From NCBI GenBank assembly GCA_029959085.1, contig JARWIR010000001.1, positions 65,348,899-65,412,898 on the forward strand: a stretch of 64,000 bases of DNA. The letters run 5' to 3'. The translations under genes were made by a program, and so were the position numbers. The number at the start of each line of letters is the position of its first letter. Position 1 is the first letter of the stretch. The notes beneath the pieces were generated by a model that did no database searches, was not told the DNA's origin, and was given only the letters and a program-made list of their open reading frames with translations. Below, piece by piece: positions 1 to 12,170 of the stretch. Origin of the DNA: Nemophila menziesii. Taxonomy: Eukaryota > Streptophyta > Magnoliopsida > Boraginales > Hydrophyllaceae.

Positions 1-797
1 AAAGTAAAAGGTCATGGTAAAATAAGTCTTCACAAAATGATAACCATGAAGATTATCAATATAGTGGGACTATATACTGGTAGTTTATCGACCGTACTCT
101 AAACCATCTAGTAAATCTAATTAAAGGTTTTGGATGCCCAATAATTATGATACCTTGTGGTACAAATTAAAAGAATTAGCGCATTATATTTTTAGTAAAT
201 CTGAAAGAATTTACTAAGTTAAGTATAAATGAATATCATGTATTAATTAGAAGTGTTTGTAACAATGTTTCTTTTTGCATTATAACTAGAAAGTCTCACC
301 AGAAGTGTGTATGAGAAAAGGAAATTCTGCTATTTCTTTAAAGTTGTATTATATATTGATTCGAGTAGTTGAAACACGCATTATGCAACTATTAAATGAT
401 CGACTTGGTCACCTAGTGACTTTATCGATATGTCGAGTAATAGATTACTCACTTGGTCTCTACTTAAAAGAACCAGAAGATCCTTTTACCAAGTGACTAC
501 CCCCTTATTAGGGGGAGACAAGGTAACATGAAATTGCGTGACGTATAGACAAAGCAACCTAAAGTTGCGTGACATATCGCTAAATACAATTTATTATACC
601 ATTTCTATCCACGAACTAAAGAATAGGAACTTGAAGTTAAAAGAATATCCGTTTGCAAAATATTGCAAATAATATACATATTACATTCGCAAGTATGTAG
701 AATATTTTAAAATCCCAAAATATGTTGTAAACACTTCAACATATGTTATTGTCTCATATAGACACATACACATATTCTAGCAAATGTATCAAACCAA
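1..797. other. Intergenic, no gene recognised
   Basis: I see no supportable gene here. A 63-codon open frame at 305..496 has no domain I recognise. A purine-rich run (AGGGGGAGACAAG, about 509..521) resembles a retroelement polypurine tract. With the short direct repeats that follow it, this suggests an old retrotransposon 3' region, but that is only inference. Confidence 0.4.
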
Positions 798-1400
798 GCA
801 TGAAGCGTGGTAAACCTATAATGCATCTAACTAGCGCATGAAGCGTGGTGAAACTGTAATGCATCTAACCAATGCACGAAGCGTAATAAATTTGTAATCT
901 ACGTTGTAGATCTCAGTTTTGTAGTCTAGGTGGTCGACCGGGGCCTAGCGCCTAGGCGGGATTACACGGGGCCTAGGCGGAATTATACGGTTTTGAATCC
1001 CGCTGTGTAATTTTGTTTTTTTAATATATATGTAGTAATTATAGCAATTTTAACTATTTAACTCATAAAATTCATCTAAAAATACTATAGTAAATATAAA
1101 AATACTAAAAAACTGAGTTATAATATCAATTAAAGAATTCCTAAGAATAAGAAAAATAACAAGAACGCCTATGCGGGCATGTTTTGCCATTAATCGGTGC
1201 CTAGGCGGCCATTATTTCCATTATCGGTGCCTAGACGGGCTAGGCGCCTATTCCACGGTGACTAAGGCGCTATGCAAAAACGCCTGGAATTTTAATTAGG
1301 CGTAAGCTGCTGAGGGGGGAGTTGACTCCTAGGCGGGGAGATCTACAACATAGTTTGTAATGCATATAACCAGCACATGAAGCGTAGTAAGCCTTTCGGT
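798..1400. repeat. 38-bp degenerate tandem repeat (split by a MITE)
   Basis: Units begin at 798, 836 and 874 with GCATGAAGCGTGGT-like sequence and contain GTAATGCATCTAAC. The period is 38 bp. The third unit is interrupted after TTTGTAAT by the MITE at 899..1353 and resumes at 1354. A fourth unit begins near 1373. The repeat therefore predates the MITE. Its role is unknown; it may be part of an old LTR. Confidence 0.7.
899..1353. mobile_element. hAT-type MITE, copy A of a three-copy family
   Basis: A 455-bp non-coding element with terminal inverted repeats CTACGTTGTAGATCT (left) and AGATCTACAACATAG (right), 14/15 matching. It is flanked by a perfect 8-bp TSD, TTTGTAAT (891..898 and 1354..1361). 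The subterminal regions carry several GCCTAGGCG motifs, and the core is AT-rich. Copies B (30946..31387) and C (40634..41112, opposite orientation) have the same ends and core. The 8-bp TSD is characteristic of the hAT superfamily. No transposase is encoded, so mobilisation in trans is inferred. Confidence 0.92.
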
Positions 1401-2160
1401 TTAAAGTATACCATATGCCCCAAAGAAGAAAATCTTATGAGTAAATAATGAAATGGTAAATATTGTGGAATGTGCACTCTACGTGATACGATGGAAATTA
1501 TTAAGCCAACTAATGCTGGCACATGCATTGCTCTTACAGGAAGTAATGGTCATTGAAAAGACCTAGGTACTTAAATACGAGAAAAGTTATGTAAATTATT
1601 TGTCTACTAAAAATATGAATAACTGTTAGACAGATTATGTGATGAATATATTTTCATTTAATATAGCGCTTGAAATAAATAATAAGGATTCTAAACCACA
1701 AAGTGGTGAAATATGGCGACAATGAGAGAAAGGATAATTGTGAATTTTGAAATCTAAAACCCTACTTGTATCACAGAGGTTCTTGCAGAAACTTAGAATT
1801 AATTATGGAGAGACGTCCTCATTCTTATGTTATTGATACGATGTAGTGGTGATTAGATTGATATTAAATTTTTTGACAAAAAATAGGTGCTCGAAGCGCC
1901 ATAGTTGCCTAAAACATAACAGGTTCCCAAGCACGAAAGGTGTTTGAAAGAACAACAAATGCCCAGAGCATGATAGGTGCCTGCAGTACTTAGAGCGTCT
2001 AAATATGAAGTTCTCGAAGATTGAGAAGTGCCTGGTGTATTAAAATGTTCCAAAGAACATAATTTATTTAAAGAATAAGAGACAAATGTCTGAATTATGA
2101 AAGGATACTCGGAATAATTGTTGTCATATCATAATGAGAAGGATATGATATTTGTGTATT
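1401..2160. other. Intergenic, no gene recognised
   Basis: No coding region is supported. Around 1870..2045 there are loosely repeated segments resembling the GCATGA/GTGCC-containing units upstream, consistent with decayed retroelement DNA. Confidence 0.4.
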
Positions 2161-3016
2161 GTACTCTTTTTCCTTCACTAGGTTTTTTTCTGATGGGTTT
2201 TACCTAGTAAGGTTTTTAATAAGGCATGTCAAATATTCATTGTCAAAAGAAGTATATACTCTTTTTGTCGATTAAGGAAACGATATTACTAACACTCCAT
2301 ACCCTCAAGTGAAAATTAGAAGATTTACTAATTGAAGTTTCATTAATGACGACATCAAGGTACAAGTATGCAAGTATCTAATGTATTTGATTCGTAATGA
2401 GGAACGATTGATGTACTCTTTTTCCTTCATCAAGTTTATCCCAATGAGTTTTCTTGATAAGGTTTTAATGAGACATATACTTTACTGAATATCCAAAGGG
2501 GTGGTATGGAATATTTATTTAAGTGGATTATTCAACATACCAAAAAGAAGTGTTGTTTATCTTCAACAAGAATATACCGATGGTATTGTATGGGGATACT
2601 GTTGCATGTACCACACATAATTAAAATGGTTACATCAAAGGAGATAAAACGAAACATATTTCACCAAAAGTCCCGGACAAACATGAGGTACAAAAAAATA
2701 TGGATATTGACACTCGAAAGATACAATGTAAGAATTTTGCAGATTTTCTTACGAAATCATTGTCAACCACAACATTCAAGAAGTAAGTCTACAATATTGA
2801 AATAAGACAACTCATAGATCTCTTGCCAACATCAGGGGGGCGTAAACAAGACTGAACTCTTACCCTTTGTCCAATTTTTGTCCCAATGTGTTTTTTTGGT
2901 AAGGTTTTAACGAGACAGTGTTTCAAAATGATTAGTTCCATCTATATGTACTCTTTTTTTTCCGACCAAGTTTGTATCCCACTGAGTTTTTTCATGCCAA
3001 GGTTTTAACGAGACAT
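2161..3016 (+). mobile_element. Ty1/copia retrotransposon remnant
   Basis: A decayed copia pol 3' end lies at about 2490..2800. Frames with many breaks match the RNase H/C-terminal part of copia polyproteins, including FADFLTKSL followed by TTTFKK at about 2739..2785 (copia consensus DLFTKxLPTxTF). Around it are four diverged copies of a 65-70 bp repeat that begins TACTCTTTTTCC and ends AAGGTTTTAAYGAGACA, at about 2161, 2413, 2854 and 2948. This repeat is typical of the 3' region of plant copia elements. No LTRs or TSD could be delimited. Confidence 0.75.
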
Positions 3017-3512
3017 ATTTTTTTAATGGATGGATATCCAAAAAAATATATTATAAATAAATTATACTTAATTTATGGTGAATGTCCAAATAATTTAGTT
3101 TAATCTTCTTATTTATTGTGATAAGTGAAGAGTCATTTTTTTTTTTATAAATATATAACCAATTTTTTATAATAAAACTAAAAATTAGAATACAAGAAAT
3201 AAATTCTTTCTTCATGTTTATCTTATAACAATTATTAATTAATAAAATACTTGCTGCCACGTTACTACTAACTTAGATAGAACAAAAACAAAGTTAGAAG
3301 AATTATTTGGATAATTTCAAAATTCAAAAACCATCTTGAAAAATAGCCAGGCCAATTTGGTTATTTTTTCATTATAAGTCAATTTAACGGATATAGTTAT
3401 TCGTCTACTCTTTCTAGTGAGGAGGTAAATTAATGTTACAGATTACAACGAAATAGACTAAATCGATGTTTTATAAAAGATCGTCGTACTATTAATAGTG
3501 AAGGATGGCAAT
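3017..3512. other. Intergenic AT-rich stretch
   Basis: No gene or repeat recognised between the copia remnant and the SINE. Confidence 0.4.
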
Positions 3513-3637
3513 TGAGATCGATAGTCGGTCTAGTGGTTAGGTTATTCCACAGAGACCAAAAGGTCCAGGAATCGAATCTCGTTAGAGTCATTTACTCCGA
3601 GTCCAAAGTGACTCTTTCATGTATTAAAAAAAAAAGA
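3513..3637 (+). mobile_element. SINE (tRNA-like promoter, short)
   Basis: About 125 bp with a tRNA-type A box (TCTAGTGGTTAGG, about 3529..3541), a B box (GGAATCGAATCTC, about 3570..3582) and a 3' poly(A) run (3626..3635). ATGGCAAT occurs at both ends (3505..3512 and 3638..3645), giving an 8-bp TSD. It lies downstream of the kinesin gene, about 350 bp past the stop codon. A real tRNA is excluded because no cloverleaf or anticodon arm can be drawn and the element ends in poly(A). Confidence 0.8.
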
Positions 3638-3984
3638 ATGGCAATCTAATACTTCAAGAAGTGGTTTAAAACGAGCATATGATGAATACTTCTGTTCACT
3701 TCAAAAATAGCAATCATATATGAACGAGTTTTGTACTAAAAGACTAATCGGCAAGGAAAAATTTGAACAAAATAAAAATAAAAAAGGGCAAGGATAAAAA
3801 TTAGAATAATCATTGAATTTCACAGCATATATATATTCCAGTTTCAGGAGTCGTTTAATTTACAAACCAATCTGTACACAAATGATATACATACGTACTA
3901 CGTAGAACTTAATACAATAATCGGTAAAGCAAATTTACATTAAATAGCTAGCTAATAATAAGGCAAAATTTATGAATATTAATC
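3638..3984 (-). other. 3' flank / probable 3' UTR of the kinesin gene
   Basis: AT-rich DNA following the stop codon on the minus strand. I see no canonical AATAAA at the usual spacing, so the polyadenylation site is not assigned. Confidence 0.4.
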
Positions 3985-6900
3985 TCAACCATAATCAATC
4001 CTTAACCGCTTCAATTCAGTTTGAAAACTCGGGCTATTAGTCAATATCCGCGACGCTAATGTCCGTACATCTTCACGCGAACAATCACGTGAAATTCGAA
4101 CAAGTTCCCATAAAGCCCCTCCGTTAATCATATCCTTTGCATTAACATCTGAAATGAAAAAACATCCCTATTTTCGTCAAAGTGTATACAAAAAATGGTA
4201 CTTTTTACTCATGAGAGATTAAAGCTTTACCGTGTTGCGCTAAGTGACAAAGCGCTAACTCAATATGTCGCCTTATTGGCGACGCTTCGTTATTAGAATT
4301 TTGCACAATCCAAGGAAGTGCTCCGTCTTCAATTAAGAAAGACTTTCCCATTTTCGTCCCTGATAATAGATCATTAAATAAATTTCAAATTAACAATTAT
4401 ATGTATGTATGTATGTGTATGACTTACCTTGAGTGGATGCTCTTGATTCGCATTTCGCAAAGTTAGCAATTCCACGTGCAACTTGAGCGATAACATCAGG
4501 ATGCCTACATCTAACCATACCCAGTAACGCCTTTATCCCACCTTCACCTCGTAATTTTATTTGTAATTTATCTGAAAAACGGAAAAAAAAAACTTAAATT
4601 AATTTTTAATTTTTATTTTTTAAATTACTAGAAATAATGTAAGTAATTACCATTTCCACATAAATTAGCAATGGCTCCAGCTATCATACGAAGAGTTTGA
4701 GGATCATGAGCATTTGCTGATGTCACTGCTAATAAACTTATCCCTCCTTGTGACATTATCAACTCCTGGTTCGATTCTGCATATTTTAAATCAAATAAGC
4801 AAACACAATCTGTACCGTTGATTAAGATGTAATCTAATCTATACCGTTCATTGCAAGATTTGCAATTGCACCAGCTGCAACTCTATGAATAGTTTCATCA
4901 CTCGAATTTTTCAGAAGCCTTAATAATGATGTAAGACCCCCAGCTTCAACAATCTTTTCCTGATTCGACTCTGAAAAAAAAAATATATATTTATTTAGAT
5001 AGAGTTTTTTCAAAAGATTTAGCTAAATTAAAATTACCTTCAGCTGCTAAATTTGCAACAACTTTTACAGCATGAATTTGCACATCAGCATCTTCAGCTT
5101 CAAGTAAAGATAGAATCTTTTGTAGCCCCACTATTATTAAGTAAAGAAACAATTAGATTTTTCTTTTTTTTTTTGGTCAGTAAAAAAAAGATATTATATA
5201 TTTTACCTTGCTCAAATAGCTTTGACATTGGAACATTATTTTCGTCAGAGTCTTGTGGTTGTGTATGATTATTATTAACTTGAGGGATAAGAGAATTAAG
5301 ATTTGTACTCTCTCCATCATCAAGCTTTCTTCTTGTCTACAAAGATTAACCACGGTAAATCATACTAAGTTAACCATAGTTAAAATTAACTACATACCTC
5401 GTCAGCGTCAAAACTTAACTGCAACAATTGACTATGTAAAGTTGCTATTTCTTCTTCAAGCTTTATCTTTTGATTTGACTCCTCTTCCACCATTTTACGA
5501 AGCTTTAAAATTTCGGAATTTCCAGCAGCCTATATACATACAACTCAGTAAAATGACGTTTTTACCCTTTCTATATTTATGCCGTAAAAATTAATCCATA
5601 CCTCGGATCTTTTCCATTGTGAGAGCTGAGTTTTAAGCTCCGTGAGTTGCTCTTCCGCAACTTTTCTCGCTTGAGTTTCGTTCCAAAGCAATTTTTTTAC
5701 TTCAGCTAGTTCATTAGATATAGCTAGCAATTGAGTCTGTGTAACATAGAGATCAGAATAAACTTCATAAAATTACTTAATTGGTCCCTGAACTATAAGT
5801 AATTAAATTACCTCTCCACTAGTTTTCTTGTTAAATTTCTCTCGTTCATTTTCATACTTTTGAAGCTTCATTACCCATTGCTCCTCAAGTTTCTTTACTA
5901 ACTCTGCATGCTCCTTTTGAAGCTTCAATCTTTCCTTCTACAAAAATTAAACATGTCAGAAGAAGAAATAGATACATATTCAAACACGTAAAAAGATTAT
6001 ATATTATAATATATAATTCACCTCTAATGCATTAGATAAATTAATTTCAATTTCAGCAATATGTTTTTTTGCTTCTAAACCCATACGTGTCATCTCATCT
6101 TGAAACGCTTTTTGTTGTCTCTCATTTTCCGCAATAACTTTCTCTAGTTGTATATCAAGTTTCCTCGACAAACTTTTATAATCAAATTCCTCTTTTATTT
6201 TCAACATATTCTCCACTTTCATAGCCTGTTATAAAAATAACCATTTATATTTCATTACATAATAATAATAAAAAACAATAAAAACAACTTACCCTTTGCC
6301 CAAACGTAATCGTACTTGATGTCTCTCCACGATGACGTGGAGATGGCCCTATAGTAATAACTAATGAAGTTCTTGCAGTTCCTATTAAAATTTAATTTTT
6401 TAATATTTTTAGTTATGAAAATATTTAATTATAGTTTATTCACCTCCAAATGAATCTCGAAGTAGTCTCGTTAACTTTGAATCACGAAGTGGAACATGAG
6501 GACTATTTTCCGCTAATGCATTAATACATTTTCCTAGTGAAGATAATGATAAATTAATAGACTTTGCTTCTTCTAATGTATGCCCTTCACTTCCTGCTCA
6601 ATCGAAACTTATTATATACGATATAAATAATTTATTTTTTCTTTTTATTCGAGTAGTTAAGAAAAAAAGAATCACCTGATTTATCAATACGCTCAGAGCC
6701 AGCAAGATCAACAATAACAAGCTTGCTTTTACGAACAATAGGAGGTTTCAAGGTTTTAGTCAAGTGGGTCCCGTTACTATTTTCGCAAGATTTTCCTTTG
6801 ACAGATCTTTTAACATGTACCATTAAAATTGCATGACTACGTGAAGATTCCGTGTTTAATTTTGTATTAGCGGCAAAACGATGAGCTTCTCCTAATTGTA

Positions 6901-8212
6901 GTAGCTCTAAAAAACTCTTTTGATCCCAAATTTCTACAAAAGTAGCTCCGGGTAATGAAACATCTCCGTTTTTCGGATCTTCAACTATTGATATATTATC
7001 ATTAATTGGGTCAAGAAGATCTTGTATAGTCTCCATATAAATCTGCAAAGGATTTAATAACTACGTAAATAAGATAACAAATTTGAATACTCAAAAAGTG
7101 GTTTACGAATAATATACGAATAATATACCTGTAAATAAGAGACACAGATTGTATCAGTTTCGGGTGAAATTTCGGATAAAATATCTTCCATTGCACGCAC
7201 CATTATTCCACGATTAGCTGTATCTTCTTCTCCAAGTTGTCCAAGTGTGTAAGTTTTTCCAGTACCAGTTTGTCCATATGCCATTATTGTTCCATTGTAA
7301 CCATCTAGAACACTCTATAAAATAATAAATAAATATTGTTAATTTCAAATTTCAATAAAAAGAATTATTAAATAAAACATGTACCTCAACAACAGGCTTT
7401 GCCACAACTTCATAAACACGTTTTTGTGATGCAAACTCAGTTAGAACTTCATCGAACTCATATGTATCTGAATCCCAATTATTTCTCCGTAGTTTCAACC
7501 TTTTCATCTACAAAAATTTAAGAGGTTGAATTTGTAATGTTTGTATATAATAGGGACTAATGGTGCAATTAACGATATTATTTGTATTGTATAAATTACC
7601 TCTGGCTGTAATTCAACGCAATCAGCAAAATCAGCATCAGACACCATTTCCTCTGCATTTTTTGGTCTTAATCTAACGGCTACTCTTACTCGTCCCAGAA
7701 CTGTATAATTATCATGTTCCATAAGTACATACATATGATCCTTACAAATTCTAATGAAAACTTCATTGAATTGTTGAAGAATTAATGATAGATAAATTAG
7801 GGAAATGTAATAGATCGTATAGTTTCTGAAAGCTAATACAATACAATTATCAAATTCATCTAAATTTTATAGATAATGAAGTTGTATTTATAATTCACAT
7901 AACAAATCAAGTAAACGAAACTAATCAATAATTGAAAATCACGTTGCTACAGTTTGATTTTGTACCTCCGGCATTGTTCTTAAGAGAAGCAGCGGATGAG
8001 AGCGAACCAGTGCTGCTACGGCGAGGACCAGCGGTGGAGACAGTGGTGGCGGAAGAGGAGGAAGAAGATGACTTAGCTGAAGAAGATTTGAAAGACGAAG
8101 ACTTTGACATTGAGTTGACTGAGCTCATCAATGTCCTCTCCTGTACCTTCATCGACGCTCCTCCGCCACGTAATGAGCTGCCGCCGTTTCTATATGCTCC
8201 GTTACTGGCCAT
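3985..8212 (-). CDS. ARK: Armadillo-repeat kinesin (ungrouped KIN-U / ARK family)
   Basis: A complete spliced gene encoding 923 residues. Exons, in gene order: 8212-7966, 7700-7600, 7507-7385, 7314-7129, 7042-6676, 6593-6444, 6381-6293, 6225-6022, 5937-5812, 5736-5602, 5529-5398, 5336-5207, 5130-5038, 4970-4845, 4776-4651, 4571-4428, 4359-4231, 4148-3985. All introns are GT-AG and all phases agree. A Ser-rich head (1-82) precedes an N-terminal motor domain (about 85-415) with P-loop GQTGTGKT (171-178), switch I NTESSRSH (282-289) and switch II DLAGSE (331-336). A coiled coil (about 422-620), a linker and C-terminal armadillo repeats (about 664-900) follow. Arabidopsis relatives are about 890-940 residues long and are microtubule plus-end motors affecting root-hair and epidermal cell growth and microtubule dynamics; the role here is inferred from the family. 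Which of KIN-UA, UB or UC it is cannot be decided. No lesion is visible, so it is probably functional. Confidence 0.96.
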
Positions 8213-8574
8213 TTCACATTTCTTGTTACAAAAGGATTAATTTATAGTGGTGGTGAAGGTGTGGGGGGTGGGGGAGATCGTGGTGCGGGTGAGGGAGTAG
8301 AGAAACACCGACGGGTGAGAGAGTGGTGATGGAAAGTGAAGTGAGTCGACTTTATTGAGCTGCTTTTGCGTGCACTTTAACATTTGACTTATATGATATT
8401 ACTTTTACAGCCCTATTAGAGAGGGAAATTACTTTGAAAACTACATAGTTATGGGTTTCATTGTCTAGTACGTGTGTTGTTAGATCTTGCCGCTTCAAAC
8501 GGTTAACGGTAATGTTGGGTTTTAAGTAATGAAAGAAAACTGACAAAAAAGAAAACGGTATAATATGATAACAA
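8213..8574 (-). promoter_or_regulatory. Kinesin 5' UTR and proximal promoter
   Basis: On the minus strand the DNA just upstream of the ATG is CT-rich (about 8255..8340 read as CTCTC/CACC runs), a pyrimidine patch common in plant core promoters and leaders. A TATAAA-like string lies at about 8241..8246, too close to the ATG to be an obvious TATA box. Intact sequence ends at the LINE insertion at 8586, so any distal promoter now lies beyond about 2.9 kb of inserted DNA. Confidence 0.5.
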
Positions 8575-8609
8575 TCTATAATGTTTTTTTTTTTTTTTTG
8601 ACAATGGAA

Positions 8610-8623
8610 GGTGCCGAGGCACC
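8610..8623 (-). other. LINE 3' UTR stem-loop
   Basis: GGTGCC and GGCACC separated by GA form a perfect 6-bp stem just before the poly(A) tail. Stem-loops at the 3' end are known to be recognised by the RT of some plant L1 elements. That function is inferred here. Confidence 0.6.
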
Positions 8624-8640
8624 AAAGAAACAAAAAAGGA

Positions 8641-11448
8641 TCAACCAATTTCTAGTTTACTAAGCATAGAAAATAAGTCGAAAAAACTAAAAGTTTTCCG
8701 ACGCAAAACAGTTGCCTCGTGTCTACCTTCCTTTACAATCTTGTCCGCTTTGCTGTTGAACTTCCTATTGATGTAGTGGAAGGAAAGTTGTCTGTGTTCT
8801 TCAGTATTGTGAATAATCTTGCGTAGAATGGGTTGCATATTCCAACTTGCAGCTGACACCAGTTTCGTACCTTGAATAACCTCAAGGTTATCTGAGTAGA
8901 CCACTTTTCCTAGAAAATTTGCACCAATTTGCGTGGCTTTAAAAACTGCATTAGCTTCTCCCTCCAGGGTTGAGTTACAATCTAGGTTGCAGCTATATTC
9001 AAAGGATGTATTAGTGTTATTGTGCACTCCGAATATAGCAATCCCCGTAGGGTCCCATTTGTTGGAGAAAGATGCATCGCAAAATAATGAGAGGTCTTGA
9101 CTCTGTTCATCCCTAGTTGTATCATCGCTTACCTCCCCTCTTTTGTTGAGTCCTTTGTAGTTTTCCGCGATCCAATTGATCCAGTGGATTTCTTGCATTA
9201 ATTTTTTTGATGCAATATTAATCCCTATACCACATACTGTTATTCCTTCATGTATTGCTTTCATTTTTGCTTTCCATATGTTTCAAAGGTTAATCATGAT
9301 AAAATTTCGTACTACGTTTTCTTCCCAGCCCCCTTTAGCAAAGTTTTGAATAATCTTTAAGAACCAATTCTCTATTTTGTCTTCAAACACATCTTGGATT
9401 TTAATTTGCAAGATGGACCCTGCCCAGATGTCCTTGCACATGTTACAATGGAGAAGTAAGTCCTCTATATCCTCACAATTATGATTACACCATAAGCAGT
9501 TCGTAGCATCCGCGCACTTTTTCTTATATAAGTTGTTTCTAGTTGGAATTGCATTATTAACTAATCTCCACATAAATAATTTGATCTTTTTTTGGAATGT
9601 TAGAATTCCAAATTGTTTTCCAAATCGGTGAATCTTGCATTGACTTAGTTCCCGTTGTTGACGCCTTATTTACTATTTGCTCTTCCGATATAACCTTATC
9701 TTGTCTTTGTGTCATACGTACCTTCTTTCGAAAAAGGCCAAATAAACTTGTCCTTTATGTCGTTTTCACTTATCTTTGTTCTCTTTATAAGATGTATAAT
9801 AGGTTCGGGAAAGAAATTATCCAACTTCTCTAAGTCCCTCTCATTCTTGTTATCCTTCATTAGTTCGTTGACTTTTGTTATTGATGCTCCTTCTGGTTTT
9901 TCCAATTTCCAATCTGTATTTATCCATCTTTCGTCCCATATATTTGTATCTCTGCCATTCCCTATCGTTTTTATTCCATGTTTTTTAATAAAGTATTTGT
10001 CTTCTATGATACTTGCCCAGCTTCATTTCCTGCCTTGTTTGAGTTTACACGTCATAATTTCAGATTTCTTGAAATATATACCTTTAAATCATCTCGTAGC
10101 CAAATTATCTGGCTATTCATCGGTCTCCATGCTTGTGCTGCTAGTAGAACAATATTCATTTTCTTGAAATCTTTGAAGCCCAGTCCCCCTATCAGTTTGC
10201 TTACTGCTATCTTTTCCCAAGCGACCCAATGTATCCTATTTCTTTTTCCTGAACTCCACCAAAAATTAGAGATAGCTGAAACTAATTTATTGCAAAAATT
10301 AACAGTGAAAGAGAAAATAGACATGTAATAATTAGGAATGGCTTGAAGTATTGCTTTGATTAGTACTTCTTTGCCGCCTTCTGATAGTAACTTCGCTTTC
10401 CAACCTTCCGTATTTTTGAACACTTTCTTTGCTATCCATCCTAGAGATTCCACATTCGACCTCTTATGGCACAACGGAATCCCTAAATAATATCCCAAAT
10501 CATCTGTTTCCGTAATATCCATCGTTGTAGTAATTTTATCTTTTATTTCATCTGGAGTTTCTTTGTTGAAAAGGATGGCTGGTTTATGAAAGTTGATTTG
10601 TTGTCCTAATCCCGAACAATAAATATCTAAACATTCCTTGAAGTGGTTAATATCCATATCCTCCAATTCTAAAAAGAAAAGAGAGTCATCTGAAAATAAA
10701 AGGTGAGATATCGTCGGGCATTTCCTATTAATCTTAATACATTTGATCAATTTGTTATCTATGTAATGGTCGATAATACTAATAAGAGATTCAGTCTAAT
10801 AGAGAAAAGAAAAGAGGAGAGGGGGTCACCTTGTCTGAGGCCCCTTCCGGGTTTGAAGTTTTCGAGTCTTTCTCCATTTAAATTAATGTTAAAAGAAACC
10901 GAAGTGATACAGTTCCTAATCCAGTTAATCCAAGTTTCGCTAAAACCTAATTTACCCAATACTTTAGAAAGGAAGTCCCATCTTACCTGATCGTAAGTCT
11001 TGGCCATATCAATTTTTATAGCTGCCATGTGTTTTTTGTTTTTCCTCTTCCTACTTATAAAGAACGATATCTCCAGTGCTATAATAATGTTGTATTGAAT
11101 CGCCCGACCTTTAATGAAAGTTGATTGTGTTGGAGATATTATTACATTCATAATCTCTCTTAGCCGATTCGAGAGAATTTTGGTAATAATTTTATAAATG
11201 AAATTGACGCATGAAATAGGTCTAAAGTCCCTGAGGTTTTCTTGTATCGTTCCTTTCGGGATCAATGTTATTAAAGTATCGTTTAACGTTTCTACTGAAC
11301 AATTATTCTCAAAAAAATCTTCAATAATTTGTAAAACATCCACCTTAATAATATCCCAGAATTCCTTATAAAACTTACCATTAAGTCCGTCAGCACCTGG
11401 TGCTTTTGAAGCCGATAATTTCATTATAGCTCTTTCTACTTCTTCCAT
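8641..11448 (-). pseudogene. LINE ORF2 remnant: RT, zinc knuckle and RNase H
   Basis: The reading begins at the conserved RT segment SKAPGADGLNGKFYKEFWD (about 11440..11340) and carries the fingers/palm motifs up to GLRQGDPLS. It then changes frame near 10750..10790. The catalytic box reads FSDDSL (the family usually has FADD), so the two aspartates remain. Further frame changes occur near 10050 and 9900. A zf-RVT segment with CLWC and later His/Cys residues is at 9283..9573. A plant RNase H domain (DASF start, SDNLE core, NRKFNSKADKI tail) is at 8641..9264 and ends with a normal stop. Multiple frameshifts make this inactive. Confidence 0.9.
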
Positions 11449-11471
11449 TGTAGGTTTCTTTCTATAATGTT

Positions 11472-12110
11472 AATGTTAATGTATTTTGGATTCGAACAAA
11501 AAAGAAGAACTATAATGAAATTTCGTTTTTCCAAAACAACCCTTAATAAGGGATGTATTCAATTAGTAGTTTGTAAGATAATATGTTAGGTTAGTTTAAC
11601 TAGTGTGGGTCTTGCTATTTTTTTACATTTAAAGAAAGTGAAATGAAAAATACAAAGTTCGAATCTCCTCTCTGAACATATGATACTTAGTTTCGATTTA
11701 TGTGACATATGTATAGGAAAACGTACATATTTCTCGTGGAATTAGTCGTAGTACGCGCAAGTTAACCTATACCATCCACGTATTAAAAAGAAAATAGCAT
11801 GTAGGATGTTATTGGATTTCAAAAATAGATAAGTATTAAATTAGAATTTTTAGAAGACATTACAAATCTTGATGATTTTAGATTAAATATTTTTAATTTT
11901 TTTAAAATCATGTAGTTTTAATTAAAAAAAATTAAACTCTTCACGTTATTAAATTTCATAGGAATTTATGGATTGAGTATTAATAAAATCCTTCTCAAGA
12001 AATCCCTCTACAATAAAAAAGATTATCTGAAATCCAAACTAATGAGAAAAAAGTACTGAAGAAGTCCATCTATTTTCAAAGATAATTTTTAGTATATTTT
12101 TTTAGTTATA
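11472..12110 (+). mobile_element. Spacer with a probable SINE remnant (about 11560..11790)
   Basis: Between the two LINEs there is a B-box-like string (AGTTCGAATCTCC, about 11658..11670). About 100 bp later a SINE-type 3' end follows (ATTAGTCG, then CCATCCACGTA and an A-rich tail). The 3' end matches the pattern of the better-preserved SINE at 47225..47396 (ATTAGTCG, CCACCCACGTA, poly-A). No TSD was found and the 5' part appears altered. The rest of the spacer is featureless AT-rich DNA. Confidence 0.5.
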
Positions 12111-12170
12111 ATTTAGAGATTTTGTTTTTTTTTTGGTCGGGAATTCCTTCAACAGATGCGAATCACCCAA

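Larger units (their letters stand above)
8586..11460 (-). mobile_element. 5'-truncated L1-type LINE
   Basis: A 2.9-kb LINE reading on the minus strand, ending in poly(A) (T run 8584..8599). The 11-bp TSD TCTATAATGTT lies at 8575..8585 and 11461..11471. The element begins inside the reverse transcriptase, so endonuclease and ORF1 are absent, as expected from incomplete target-primed reverse transcription. Its 3' end faces the kinesin promoter. It is related to, but clearly diverged from, the full-length LINE at 12125..19030. Confidence 0.93.

Noticed and set aside
798..898. A CRISPR-like array in the 38-bp repeats
   Set aside because: Units are directly adjacent with no unique spacers, and the genome is a plant nuclear genome.
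3520..3600. A tRNA gene, suggested by A and B boxes
   Set aside because: No cloverleaf or anticodon arm can be drawn, and the segment has poly(A) and a TSD, so it is a SINE.
7932..8240. 102-codon plus-strand frame
   Set aside because: It is antisense to kinesin exon 1, whose Ser-rich codons keep the opposite strand open.
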